Under the pieces are notes generated by a model. That model was not told where the DNA came from, ran no database searches, and was given only the letters and a program-made list of their open reading frames with translations. Made by a program: the position numbers and the translations under genes. From Vibrio mimicus CAIM 602 (GTDB lineage Bacteria; Pseudomonadota; Gammaproteobacteria; Enterobacterales; Vibrionaceae), in the NCBI RefSeq assembly GCF_000338875.1, contig NZ_AOMO01000035.1:1-64000 (forward strand): a stretch of DNA of 64,000 bases, written 5' to 3'. Shown here piece after piece: positions 37,456-46,561 of the stretch (positions within the stretch are counted from its first letter, which is position 1; each line of letters begins with the position of its first letter).

Positions 37456-39408
37456 ATGTCTAAATGGACACTTTTGACGATGGTATTATTAAGTCTCTTG
37501 CTCATTGGCTGCGGTCAAGGAGGAGATGAACAAACTGACGACAATGAAAATGGCAACGACGGTGGAACGATTTCTCCTGTACTGACCTCTTTTAATCTTT
37601 CAGGTGTCAGCCGTTCAGTTGATATCGCTAAAGCATTAACTTTTACTTGGACATCTGCTTCTAATGTGAGTGGAGTAAGGTATACGGTATGTGAGCTGAA
37701 CATTGGAAAAGAGCATAATTGCAAGGCTCTCGGTAGTGTATTGGATGCTTTGTCATTAACTGTACTTGTGGAGAATATTGTCGCTTCCTTAAGTAAAGAT
37801 TTTTTTATTTTGGCAAATAAAGAGAGTGAGGAAAAAGCTTCATCCGAATTGAATTTAGGTCTAGATACCGTAAATCACATGGTTGAATATTTTAAGCCTT
37901 CTAATACTGGTGCTGATGATAACTTTGGCGTTTCCCTTGCGCTCAGTGGTGATAATAAGACGCTCGTGGTAGGGGCTTATTATGAAGACAATGGTGCAAA
38001 AGGAGTTATCAGCGATGGTTCAGAAATCACGGATGTAAGTACTGCTGTTGATTCAGGGGCGGTGTATGTTTTTACTAGAAATAATCGTGGAATATGGTCC
38101 CAAAGTGCATACCTCAAAGCGTCTAATACTGGGGCGGAGGATAACTTCGGAACTTCGCTGGCACTAAGTGAAGACGGTAAAACTCTAGTGGTAGGTGCAT
38201 CCGCTGAAGATAATGGTTTTAAAGGCATTATTACCGATGGCTCGGAAGCCTCTGATTCAGGAACTGCGGTAGACTCAGGTGCTGTGTATGTTTTTACCAA
38301 GAGCAATACAGGTACGTGGTCACAAAGTGCTTATATCAAAGCCTCGAATACCGGAGCAAATGATCTTTTTGGTTCTTCAGTTGCAATCAGTAAAGATGGC
38401 AAGACATTGGCGGTAGGTGCACCAACGGAAGATAATGCCGTGAAAGGTATCATCACCAATGGTTCAGAAGCGACCGATGTTGGCACAGTGAATAACTCAG
38501 GTGCCGTGTATCTATTTACCCAAAGTGATTCTGGTGAATGGTCTCAGAGCGCTTATTTCAAAGCCTCAAATACTGGAGTGAGTGATCTTTTTGGCAGCGT
38601 GATTGCACTAAGTGACAATGGCAAAATGTTAGTCGTTGGGGCTTACAATGAAGATAATGGTGCGAAAGGCATCATCACCAATGGCTCAGAAGTTATAGAT
38701 CTCGGCACAGCAACAAATTCTGGTGCTGTATATGTATTCATTAAGGACTCATCAGGCTCTTGGGCTCAAAGTGCATATATTAAAGCTTCAAATACAGGTG
38801 CTGATGACAATTTTGGTGCTTCGGTTGCAGTGAGTGAAGATGGCAATACTTTAACTGTTGGTTCATGGTTCGAAGATAATAGTGTTACAGGCATTGTAGT
38901 TGATGGTTCAGAAATCACAGATCTCAGCACAATAAACAACGCGGGTGCGGTGTACGTTTTTACTAAAGATAATGTTGGTGTTTGGTCACAAAGTGCTTAT
39001 GTCAAAGGTTCCAATACTGGTTCGGGTGATAGCTTTGGTGCATCACTTTCAGTGAGTGACAATGGTAAGACGTTGGCAGTAGGTGCTACTGGAGAAAGTA
39101 ATAGTGCAAAAGGAATTATCATCAATGGCTCAGAAATTAACGATGTAGGCTCAGCGGCAAGTGCTGGTGCGGTGTACCTTTTCACTAAAGATAGTTCAGG
39201 CAATTGGTCTCAAATCGCTTATCTTAAAGCGTCTAATACAGGTATGGTCGATTACTTTGGTAAGTCACTGGCTTTGAGCGACGATGGTAACTTAGTCGCG
39301 GTAGGAGCATATCGAGAAGATAATAAGGCGACTGGAGTGATTATTGATGGCTCAGAAACAATCGATGCAGGTACAGAGAATGATTCAGGAGCGGTTTACT
39401 TATATTAG
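37456..39408 (+). CDS. Lipoprotein with seven FG-GAP-like repeats (predicted beta-propeller)
   Basis: A 650-residue lipoprotein: lipobox LLIGC (Cys at residue 19), an acidic linker (DDNENGNDGG), a beta-sandwich-like segment (about 35-140), then seven tandem repeats of about 72 residues (YxKxSNTGxxDxFGxSLALSxDGKTLxVGA ... GAVYVFT) from residue 146 to the end, forming a complete seven-bladed propeller like the integrin alpha-subunit head. Surface or periplasmic display is expected; ligand unknown. An AGGAGG site precedes the ATG. It lies alone between AT-rich DNA and a terminator. Repeats are nearly identical in DNA, so length may vary between strains. Confidence 0.88.
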   Translation: MSKWTLLTMVLLSLLLIGCGQGGDEQTDDNENGNDGGTISPVLTSFNLSGVSRSVDIAKALTFTWTSASNVSGVRYTVCELNIGKEHNCKALGSVLDALSLTVLVENIVASLSKDFFILANKESEEKASSELNLGLDTVNHMVEYFKPSNTGADDNFGVSLALSGDNKTLVVGAYYEDNGAKGVISDGSEITDVSTAVDSGAVYVFTRNNRGIWSQSAYLKASNTGAEDNFGTSLALSEDGKTLVVGASAEDNGFKGIITDGSEASDSGTAVDSGAVYVFTKSNTGTWSQSAYIKASNTGANDLFGSSVAISKDGKTLAVGAPTEDNAVKGIITNGSEATDVGTVNNSGAVYLFTQSDSGEWSQSAYFKASNTGVSDLFGSVIALSDNGKMLVVGAYNEDNGAKGIITNGSEVIDLGTATNSGAVYVFIKDSSGSWAQSAYIKASNTGADDNFGASVAVSEDGNTLTVGSWFEDNSVTGIVVDGSEITDLSTINNAGAVYVFTKDNVGVWSQSAYVKGSNTGSGDSFGASLSVSDNGKTLAVGATGESNSAKGIIINGSEINDVGSAASAGAVYLFTKDSSGNWSQIAYLKASNTGMVDYFGKSLALSDDGNLVAVGAYREDNKATGVIIDGSETIDAGTENDSGAVYLY

Positions 39409-39466
39409 TTGAGTGGAATGAGCCTGAATGGATTTCTAGTTCAAAAATTTCTTAGCTCGTAAAACG

Positions 39467-39511
39467 GTGAAACCCCGGTAGTTGGTAGCTATCGGGGTTT
39501 CGAATTTTTAG
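39467..39511 (+). terminator. Terminator of the FG-GAP lipoprotein gene
   Basis: A 12-bp stem (GAAACCCCGGTA / TATCGGGGTTTC with one mismatch region) with a 9-base loop, then GAATTTTTAG. It could also serve the opposite strand. Confidence 0.75.
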
Positions 39512-39588
39512 ATTGCTCGGTTGGTAATGCCGATGATCTTATATATGCAAAAGGCTGGATTTAATCCGATTAATTCCTTGGTAGGGAA

Positions 39589-39867
39589 TTAGATACGGAT
39601 GAAGTCCATGTGCTCAACTTTTGGCTTGTACGCGTGGCGTTGAACGTCTTGTGGCTTCACTTTAACTTCTTGGCCGTCGATAACCAGAACGATAGCTTCG
39701 TAAAACTCAGGCTTGTCCATTTGGTTCATCACGTCATCGTGGTTCAGTGAGATAGAAACTGGAGCTGCTTCACCACCGTAAACGATCGCTGGGAAGTAAC
39801 CAGTGTTACGTAGGCGGCGGCTCGCACCTTTACCTAGATCAGTACGTAATACTGCTTCGAATTTCAT
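39589..39867 (-). CDS. rplY: 50S ribosomal protein bL25
   Basis: A 92-residue ribosomal protein binding 5S rRNA, short gamma-proteobacterial form ([20 protein letters not shown] ... [11 protein letters not shown]). The frame is open to 39981, but the extension is not protein-like and lies in the structured leader; the ATG at 39867 with GAGAG upstream gives the normal length. Single-gene unit with likely autogenous control through its leader. Confidence 0.95.
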   Translation of the reverse strand: MKFEAVLRTDLGKGASRRLRNTGYFPAIVYGGEAAPVSISLNHDDVMNQMDKPEFYEAIVLVIDGQEVKVKPQDVQRHAYKPKVEHMDFIRI

Positions 39868-39884
39868 AGTATTTACTCTCAAAT

Positions 39885-39990
39885 TAGTAAAAAACAGAGT
39901 GACAGGACAATGCGACCTTGTCCGTGTCGTAGAGTTTCCAAACCTACTAATAGGGTCAGAAACGAGCGCGGATACTAGCACTCATTAGGT
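39885..39990 (-). promoter_or_regulatory. Structured leader of rplY, probable L25 autoregulatory region
   Basis: The minus-strand leader holds a hairpin GGACAA-GGTCGCA-TTGTCC (39904-39922) that extends with GAC/GTC pairs outside an internal loop, upstream of the rplY start. L25 is known to repress its own translation in gamma-proteobacteria through the rplY leader. Structural match to a particular L25 leader model was not computed. Confidence 0.55.
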
Positions 39991-40025
39991 TTTCGAGCAA
40001 CTGAAAATCGGGTTTTATACGGTTT

Positions 40026-41399
40026 TTAGCGTGATTTGACTACTTTTACATCGTGTGACGGTTTCTTTAACGTGAGCGTTGCTTTTAAACCACCCAAACG
40101 ACTTTCACCCAAAGCCAGAGCACCACGATAGCTGTGCGCCATTTCACTCACAATATTAAGGCCAAGCCCAGTACCGGGTGTGGTTTCATCTAAGCGAACC
40201 CCACGTTTTAATGCTTTCTCGATATTTTCAGCCGGAATGCCTTGTCCATCATCTTCAATACAAATTTGCACCCAGTGTTCATCAATTGGGTAGCTATGGA
40301 CGCGAATTAAGCTGTTTGCCCATTTATAGCTGTTTTCGAGAAGATTACCGATCATTTCATCAAAATCAGTCGGTTCAACGGCCACTTCCAATTCAGAATC
40401 AAGCTCATTAACCAGCGTGATTTCACGCTCGGCATACACTTTGTCAAACGCTTGCGAAATCGCATCTACTCTTAGGCTTGGCGCGGTTTTGACCGAAAGA
40501 ATGTTGGCAGAACCTGCCATACGTGCTCGCCCCAAATGATAGTCAATTTGCTGCTGGATTTGTTCCACGGAAGGCTGTAGTTGGTCTTTGAGCTGTGAGT
40601 CTTCCAGTTGCGCGACTTCGTTCTTAAGTACGGAGAGCGGCGTTTTCAGTGCATGTGACAGGTTACCCGCATGATGACGCGCCCGTTCTAGCAATTCTTG
40701 GTAGTGGAACAGCAAGGCGTTGAGGTCATTCACCAGCGGAGAAATTTCTTTTGGGTAATCGCCATTCACGGAGTTTTGCTGACCATTACGCAACGCGGCC
40801 AGTTCACGCTGCATTTTAGAGAGCGGGCTAAGTGACCATGTCACTTGTGCGCCAGTCAGAATGAGTATTCCGCTAAACAGCAGACCTAAAATCATCCACA
40901 ACTCTTTACTGACTCGCTGTAACGTTGCTTTAAGTGGCGCGTCATCCAAACCAATCGTAATGGCGATCGGTTGTGAAAACTCCGGTAAATAAACGGTACG
41001 CTTTAACACAATCAAAGATTCACCATTCGCACCGCGATAAACCGTGTCATGGGCATGAGTCTCTTCAATCAAAAAACGATCCCACAGCGAACGTGAGCGC
41101 AAGGTTTGCTTACCTAGGGTTGCTGACCAATAGAGGCCGCTATATGGCTGAGCAAAACGCGGGTCGGCAAGGCGAGTTAAAAGGGTGAGTTGTCCTTGCG
41201 GATTCGCTTCAAGATTGGCGGTGATCTCATCCATCGAGAGTTGCAACTGACTCTGCACATCTTGAATCAAGTATTGATGAATGAGATTAGGGATAAGGTA
41301 GCCCGCCGCCAAGATCATCGCGCTAAGCCACAACGTGGCCGCAAGCAGCAAGCGGGTTTTTAAACTAAGGTGACGTAAGGCGTGCGGCTTAGCTGGCAT
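40026..41399 (-). CDS. dbfS: Sensor histidine kinase (PhoQ-like; probable DbfS)
   Basis: A 457-residue membrane kinase: TM1 at about 15-40, periplasmic sensor (about 45-165), TM2 (about 168-192), HAMP, dimerisation domain with NLSHALKTP (H249), ATPase with MIGNLLENSYKWA, EDDGQGIP and GTGLGLNI. The ATG at 41399 overlaps the regulator stop by 11 bases; the frame's extra 15 bases upstream start with TTG. I recall V. cholerae VC1639/VC1638, in this position next to rplY, as the biofilm-dispersal system DbfS/DbfR; the symbol is from that recall. Confidence 0.88.
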   Translation of the reverse strand: MPAKPHALRHLSLKTRLLLAATLWLSAMILAAGYLIPNLIHQYLIQDVQSQLQLSMDEITANLEANPQGQLTLLTRLADPRFAQPYSGLYWSATLGKQTLRSRSLWDRFLIEETHAHDTVYRGANGESLIVLKRTVYLPEFSQPIAITIGLDDAPLKATLQRVSKELWMILGLLFSGILILTGAQVTWSLSPLSKMQRELAALRNGQQNSVNGDYPKEISPLVNDLNALLFHYQELLERARHHAGNLSHALKTPLSVLKNEVAQLEDSQLKDQLQPSVEQIQQQIDYHLGRARMAGSANILSVKTAPSLRVDAISQAFDKVYAEREITLVNELDSELEVAVEPTDFDEMIGNLLENSYKWANSLIRVHSYPIDEHWVQICIEDDGQGIPAENIEKALKRGVRLDETTPGTGLGLNIVSEMAHSYRGALALGESRLGGLKATLTLKKPSHDVKVVKSR

Positions 41400-42048
41400 G
41401 CAATTGGTACCCAAGGCCGCGCACAGTTTTGATCACATCAGGAGCGATTTTTTTACGGATGCGTCCAATGAACACTTCAATGGTGTTGGAGTCACGATCG
41501 AAATCTTGTTTATAGATATGCTCCACCAGTTCAGTTCGGGAGATGACTTTCTCGGGGTTATGCATGAAATAAGCGATTACTTTATATTCCAATGCAGTCA
41601 GGCTAATTGCTTGCCCACGCCACATCACTTTGGAAGTGCGCGTATCTAAACTCAGATCACCCACTTGCATGACAGGGGAGGCGTTGCCTGAAGCGCGACG
41701 TAGCTGAGCACGGATACGGGCGATCAGCTCCACGATTTCAAAGGGTTTAGTTAGATAATCATCCGCACCTGCATTTAAACCTTCTACACGCTGGGTCAGA
41801 GTGTCGCGTGCACTCAAAATCACCACGGGAGTGTTGATGTTTTCATCTCGAATGCCTTTGAGTACGGTCAAACCATCCAATTTAGGCAGGCCGAGATCGA
41901 GTACAATCACATCCCACTCTTCCGCGGTGGCACGGTACAACGCATCAATACCATCTTGTGAGAGTTCGGGTACCCAGCCAGTTTGATCTAAGGCGGAAAG
42001 GATCTGGTTGCCCAACTGTACATCATCTTCAACAACTAATATTTTCAT
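41389..42048 (-). CDS. dbfR: OmpR/PhoP-family response regulator (probable DbfR)
   Basis: A 219-residue transcription factor: receiver domain with phospho-acceptor D51 (VIVLDLGLPKLDG) and K near 101, and a winged-helix DNA-binding domain (about 125-219; SRTELVEHIYKQDFDRDSNT). It pairs with the kinase that follows. It lies 11 bases after the PepSY gene, so the order is PepSY, regulator, kinase. In V. cholerae this pair governs biofilm dispersal as I recall. Targets cannot be read from the window. Confidence 0.9.
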   Translation of the reverse strand: MKILVVEDDVQLGNQILSALDQTGWVPELSQDGIDALYRATAEEWDVIVLDLGLPKLDGLTVLKGIRDENINTPVVILSARDTLTQRVEGLNAGADDYLTKPFEIVELIARIRAQLRRASGNASPVMQVGDLSLDTRTSKVMWRGQAISLTALEYKVIAYFMHNPEKVISRTELVEHIYKQDFDRDSNTIEVFIGRIRKKIAPDVIKTVRGLGYQLHAS

Positions 42049-42059
42049 GTCTTGCTCTG

Positions 42060-42461
42060 TTATTTTTTTATGGCACGAATGACGTTACGTCCACGAATCG
42101 ACATTAATTCAAGAGTGGCAGCATTATATTCCACACGAAACACTTGGTTGTCATACACCAATTTCAGCTCATAAGTCCATTCGCTGTCGTCTTCATCAAG
42201 TTCAACCTTGATCAAGCGCCCATTCAGTTGCTGGTCGACAGTCGCATAGAGTTCAGCAAATGGGCGAATTAGCCCCTTTTGAACAGCTTGGTAAACGTCA
42301 TCTTGGTCTTCATCAATTTCGATCTGCGTACCTTCACGATACGAACCTTGCTCCCAATCTCGAACTTTGTTGTCAGCATGAGCGGGAAGAATGAACCCTA
42401 AAAAGAGCAGCAGGAGTAGGGTACTCGCTTGCGGCTTCAGCGGCATACGGAGAATGTGCAT
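42060..42461 (-). CDS. Secreted PepSY-domain protein of the two-component operon (DbfQ-like)
   Basis: A 133-residue periplasmic protein: signal peptide (PQASTLLLLLFLGFILPAHA) and a PepSY domain (EDDVYQAVQKGLIRPFAELYATV ... VYDNQVFRVEYNAATLELMSIRGR). PepSY proteins often act as inhibitors or sensors and frequently precede two-component genes. I choose ATG 42461 with AGG 8 bases upstream over the frame start at 42530; ATG 42446 is another option. I believe the corresponding V. cholerae protein has been proposed as a periplasmic modulator of DbfS. Confidence 0.82.
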   Translation of the reverse strand: MHILRMPLKPQASTLLLLLFLGFILPAHADNKVRDWEQGSYREGTQIEIDEDQDDVYQAVQKGLIRPFAELYATVDQQLNGRLIKVELDEDDSEWTYELKLVYDNQVFRVEYNAATLELMSIRGRNVIRAIKK

Positions 42462-42569
42462 AGTAAATACCTGAATATTGAATCTGTTGCCGAGTATAGC
42501 CGGATGAAAATGAACAGAAAGTGAATTCATTTTTAACCCTTTCCGGCTTGCAGGGTCTAGTCGCTATTT

Positions 42570-44335
42570 CTAGGGCTGTAATGGTTTGCTCTCGGTTGGA
42601 GAAACAAACTCATCGGCAAACACTTTGTCACGGATTGCCCAAAAGCGGCCAGATTTGCGAGCAATCACAAACAATGGCGGCCGAAAACGGTGCTGATGAT
42701 CCACCACTTTAGCCGGCGTTGCTGCCTCAAATGGACGATGTTTATCCGCCAAATGTGGGCGCACAAATTGATCGCGAAATTGCTGCTTTTGGCGCGGTGT
42801 ACTCAACGGCCAAAATTGGTGTACTTGTACGGCATCTTGGCCGTGGTAAGTCACTTGAAGCTGACTTTTCCCTTTGGCGTCTTTATGAACTTTCAAGCTC
42901 ATGTCGGTACATTCAAATACCAAGGCATCTTTCAGATTGAGCGCTTCTTTGAGCTTCTTATCAGGGTCAACTAACGTGGCATCGCATTCATGGCAGATGC
43001 GCGCAGCGATGTCGTTATCCGCACCACATTCATTACAGTATTTAGCACGAAATCGATAACCACAATGTTCACGCTCGCCCGTCTCTTCATCAGTGAAAAA
43101 ACCTTGGCAGCGGCGACCATAATGCTCAAGTAAGAAGCCGTTCGCATCCAGTTTGCCCCAAAAATTATTGTTGAAACCGCAAGCGGGGCAGGGAATGGTG
43201 ATGATTTCGCTGTCTGAATCTGGCTTTGGGTCACCGACTTCAGGCTGATACAAGTCGTACTGGTTTCCCGCGTAGTCGAGCACCAAGCAGTCGGTTTTAC
43301 CTGAGGAAAGGCGCAGCCCTCGGCCAATGATTTGCTGATATAAACTGACCGATTCAGTGGGGCGTAAAATCGCAATCAAATCGACATGCGGCGCATCAAA
43401 CCCCGTGGTGAGCACGGACACATTGACCAAAAACTTTATCTGCTGCTGTTTGAAGGCTTGGATGATGTGGTCACGTTCCGGCGTTGGGGTATCCCCAATC
43501 ACTAAAGCAGAGTGCTCGGCGGGCAGTAAGCGGTAAATCTCTTCGGCGTGGCGCACGGTCGCGGCAAAAATCATTACGCCTTGTCGATCTTTAGCAAACT
43601 GAATGATCTGAGCGATGATTTGTGGTGTGGCGCGCTGTGACTGCTCAATCACTAAATCGAGTTCAGATTCGCGGTAACGTCCGGTATTGGCCGGTTTAAG
43701 CTGTGAAAAGTCGTAACTCATCACGGGCGTATCAATCAGTTTTGCGGGGGTGAGAAAGCCTTCGTCGAGCAGATAATGAATCGGTAGCTCAAAAATACAA
43801 TCGCGGAAAAAACGGGGCTCTTCGCTGCGTACTAAACCGCGTGTGTGGTACTGATAGAGCCATCCCATTCCGAGCCGATAGGGGGTTGCAGTCAACCCTA
43901 ACACTTTCATCCCCGGATTGAGTTCCAACAAGTGGCTGATCACTTTTTGATAGCTGCTGTTTTTGTCATCCGGTACACGATGGCACTCATCAATCACCAA
44001 TAAAGAGAACTGGTTTTGGAACTCGGTTAAGTTGCGTACCACCGATTGCACTGAGGCAAACACGACTTGTTGATCGGTTTCTTTGCGGCCTAATCCGGCT
44101 GAAAAAATGGCTCCCGTCAGGCCATAGCTTCATATTTGGCATGGTTTTGTTCAACCAGTTCTTTGACATGCGCCAATACCAATACGCGGCCACGTGCAAG
44201 GCGGGCGAGTTCCGCAATCACTAAGCTTTTGCCCGCACCGGTGGGGAGCACAATCACGGCTGGAGTCGAGTGCTGGCGAAAATAGTGCACGACGGCTTTG
44301 ACTGAGTCGGCTTGATAAGGTCGTAACGTATACAT
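42570..44335 (-). pseudogene. radD: RadD/YejH-type DEAD helicase, frameshifted by one base
   Basis: Two pieces in different frames together encode about 588 residues, the length of RadD. The N-terminal piece starts [15 protein letters not shown] with Walker A LPTGAGKS and ends at a stop just after KYEA; the C-terminal piece carries VIDECH (motif II), LTATPYRLG (III), GFDAPHVD, IGRGLR (VI) and a C-terminal zinc region with CPACGFNN, HCGYRF, CNECGA and CHEC. At about 44125-44127 one base is missing: inserting one T restores [18 protein letters not shown]. RadD is a repair helicase in E. coli. Could be a sequencing error in a two-base run. Confidence 0.9.
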
Positions 44336-44468
44336 CCGATGGGAGTTACCGAAGTTGTTTGGGCAATTGGTGTGTTTTGCATCGCTTAGGATGCGTGACA
44401 TGCAATTGCGCTGGGTAATTGTGGTGACAGGTCTGTATAATAGCCGACTTCAAGCAGATGAGGTAAGC

Positions 44469-45164
44469 ATGCGTTTAGACAAATTCCTGTGTGATGCGCT
44501 CGGTACGACGCGCAAAGAAGCTACTATGCTTCTCAAAAGTGGTGAAGTGACCGTCGATGATTTGGTGCAAAAAAGTGGCGCATTCAAACTCAAAGAGACT
44601 TCCCGCGTTGAGTGGCAAGGGCGTGAAATTACGGCACACGGTCCGCGCTATATTATGATGCACAAACCAGATGGCGTGGTGTGCTCACATGAAGATGGCT
44701 TCAATCAGACCGCATTTATTTTGCTTGATGAAGTGAACATTCAAGATCTGCATTTTGCAGGGCGTTTGGATGTGGATACCACAGGTTTGCTGCTGATTAC
44801 CGATGATGGCCAGTGGTCACATCGTGTGACGTCACCAAAACATAAGTGTGAGAAAACGTACCGCGTGTGGTTGGCAGATCCCATTCAAGCCGATTACGCT
44901 GAGCAATTCACCAATGGCATCGAATTACGCGGTGAGCGTGAGTTGACCTTGCCAGCACAGCTGGAAATCGTGAGTGAAACCGAAGTACTGCTGACAATTC
45001 ATGAAGGTAAATACCACCAAGTGAAACGCATGTTTGCGGCTTTGGGTAATAAAGTCATTGGGTTACATCGTGAGCGAATTGGCCAAATCACGCTGGATGA
45101 AAGCTTAGAACCGGGTGAATATCGCTATTTAACCGAAGAAGAAATTGCCTCAGTCTGGAAATAA
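44469..45164 (+). CDS. rsuA: 16S rRNA pseudouridine-516 synthase RsuA
   Basis: A 231-residue enzyme, the same length as E. coli RsuA. It has an N-terminal S4 RNA-binding domain (MRLDKFLCDALGTTRKEA) and the catalytic domain with GRLDVDTTGLLL (aspartate 101) and the family motif EGKYHQVKRMF. The frame is open 114 bases upstream, but GAGG 5 bases before ATG 44469 decides the start. It is divergent from radD, sharing a short promoter region. Confidence 0.94.
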   Translation: MRLDKFLCDALGTTRKEATMLLKSGEVTVDDLVQKSGAFKLKETSRVEWQGREITAHGPRYIMMHKPDGVVCSHEDGFNQTAFILLDEVNIQDLHFAGRLDVDTTGLLLITDDGQWSHRVTSPKHKCEKTYRVWLADPIQADYAEQFTNGIELRGERELTLPAQLEIVSETEVLLTIHEGKYHQVKRMFAALGNKVIGLHRERIGQITLDESLEPGEYRYLTEEEIASVWK

Positions 45165-45355
45165 ACAGGGATTTAGGAAATAGATTGTTTCCGAATTAGA
45201 ACTAGTGAATCGCGGCATTTTTTAAGACCATAGAGGTATTCCACTTGAAGATGCCGTTTCAAGTTGCTGGCGTATCGACGCCCCATCGAGAAATCTCTGA
45301 TTAGCGTAAGCCTTGTGCCGTTCGCCAACACATTAACCTAGTTCTACGGAGAATT

Positions 45356-46561
45356 ATGTCTGTTCCATCCATGAATACTCAGCAAGCTCCGCAAATGAGT
45401 TTACTGCTTTATATTGTGCTCGGTGCGCTTGGTGCTTTGACACCGCTGGCGATCGACATGTATTTACCTGCCATGCCAACCATTGCCCGCGATTTTGGTG
45501 TGAATGCGGGTGCGGTGCAAATTACCCTGACGGCATACACCGCTGGCTTTGCGATAGGGCAGTTGCTACATGGTCCACTCGCTGACAGCTATGGCCGTCG
45601 CCCAGTGATGTTATGCGGTATCTTTTTATTCGGCATCGCAGCGATGGTCAGTGCCACTACGGATGGTATTGATGCCTTAACCTATATTCGTGCTGCGCAA
45701 GGTTTTGCTGGTGCTGCTGCCGCGGTAGTTATCCAAGCCGTGGTGCGCGATATGTTTGATCGCGAAGATTTTGCGCGAGCGATGTCGTTTGTCACTTTAG
45801 TGGTGACACTCGCCCCCTTGGTTGCGCCTATGATTGGCGGGCACTTGGCGATTTGGTTCGGTTGGCGTTCGATTTTCTGGGTACTGGCACTGTTTGCCGC
45901 GCTCGTGATCGCTATGGTGATGTGGAAAATTCCAGAAACGCTGAGCCCTGAGAATCGTCAACCATTGCGTTTTCGTAGCACCATTCGTAACTACTATAAT
46001 CTTTGCAAAAACCCCGTAGCAATGGGGCTCATTTTCTCGGGTGCTTTTTCATTTGCGGGAATGTTCGCTTTCTTAACCGCAGGGGCATTTGTCTACATTG
46101 ATATTTATGGTGTCAGCCCGAGTGAGTTCGGTTACCTGTTTGGACTGAATATCGTGGCGATGATCGCCATGACCAGCATTAACGGCCGTTTTGTAAAACG
46201 AGTAGGCTCGCACAACATGCTGCGCTTTGGCTTATTTATTCAGTTGATTGCTGGGATTGGTCTATTCACGAGTTGGTTAATGAATTGGGGATTGTGGGGA
46301 ACCGTACTTTTTGTGGTGCTGTTTGTTGGCACAATTTCAACGATAGGCAGTAACTCTATGGGATTACTGCTGAGTAAATACCCACGCATGGCGGGCACGG
46401 CTTCGTCATTAGCGGGGACGCTGCGTTTTGGTACCGGCTCGATTGTGGGTGCAGTGGTTGCTGCAATGCCAGGTACGGAAACGTGGCCAATGATATTTGT
46501 GATGGCCGCTTGCTCTGTGTTATCAGGCGCCTTTTACTGGACGTTAGGAAGAAAAGCGTAA
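45356..46561 (+). CDS. bcr: Bcr/CflA family multidrug efflux MFS transporter
   Basis: A 401-residue inner-membrane transporter with 12 transmembrane helices. The N-terminal block matches Bcr/CflA: LGALTPLAIDMYLPAMPTIA and the motif A loop GPLADSYGRRPVML; also RAAQGFAGAAAAVVIQAVVRD. It probably exports bicyclomycin-like or other drugs. GGAG lies 5 bases before the ATG. The next gene's ATG overlaps its stop (TAATG), suggesting a two-gene unit. Confidence 0.9.
   Translation: MSVPSMNTQQAPQMSLLLYIVLGALGALTPLAIDMYLPAMPTIARDFGVNAGAVQITLTAYTAGFAIGQLLHGPLADSYGRRPVMLCGIFLFGIAAMVSATTDGIDALTYIRAAQGFAGAAAAVVIQAVVRDMFDREDFARAMSFVTLVVTLAPLVAPMIGGHLAIWFGWRSIFWVLALFAALVIAMVMWKIPETLSPENRQPLRFRSTIRNYYNLCKNPVAMGLIFSGAFSFAGMFAFLTAGAFVYIDIYGVSPSEFGYLFGLNIVAMIAMTSINGRFVKRVGSHNMLRFGLFIQLIAGIGLFTSWLMNWGLWGTVLFVVLFVGTISTIGSNSMGLLLSKYPRMAGTASSLAGTLRFGTGSIVGAVVAAMPGTETWPMIFVMAACSVLSGAFYWTLGRKA

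Noticed and set aside
39868..39981. 38-residue extension of L25
   Set aside because: L25 of this type begins MKFEAVL; the extension is the structured leader read as protein.
44355..44468. N-terminal extension of RsuA
   Set aside because: It overlaps the radD 5' region and RsuA normally begins MRLDKFL; GAGG precedes that ATG.
46483..46560. 26-residue upstream extension of the DUF2913 protein
   Set aside because: It lies in another frame of the Bcr/CflA gene; the TAATG junction gives the natural start.
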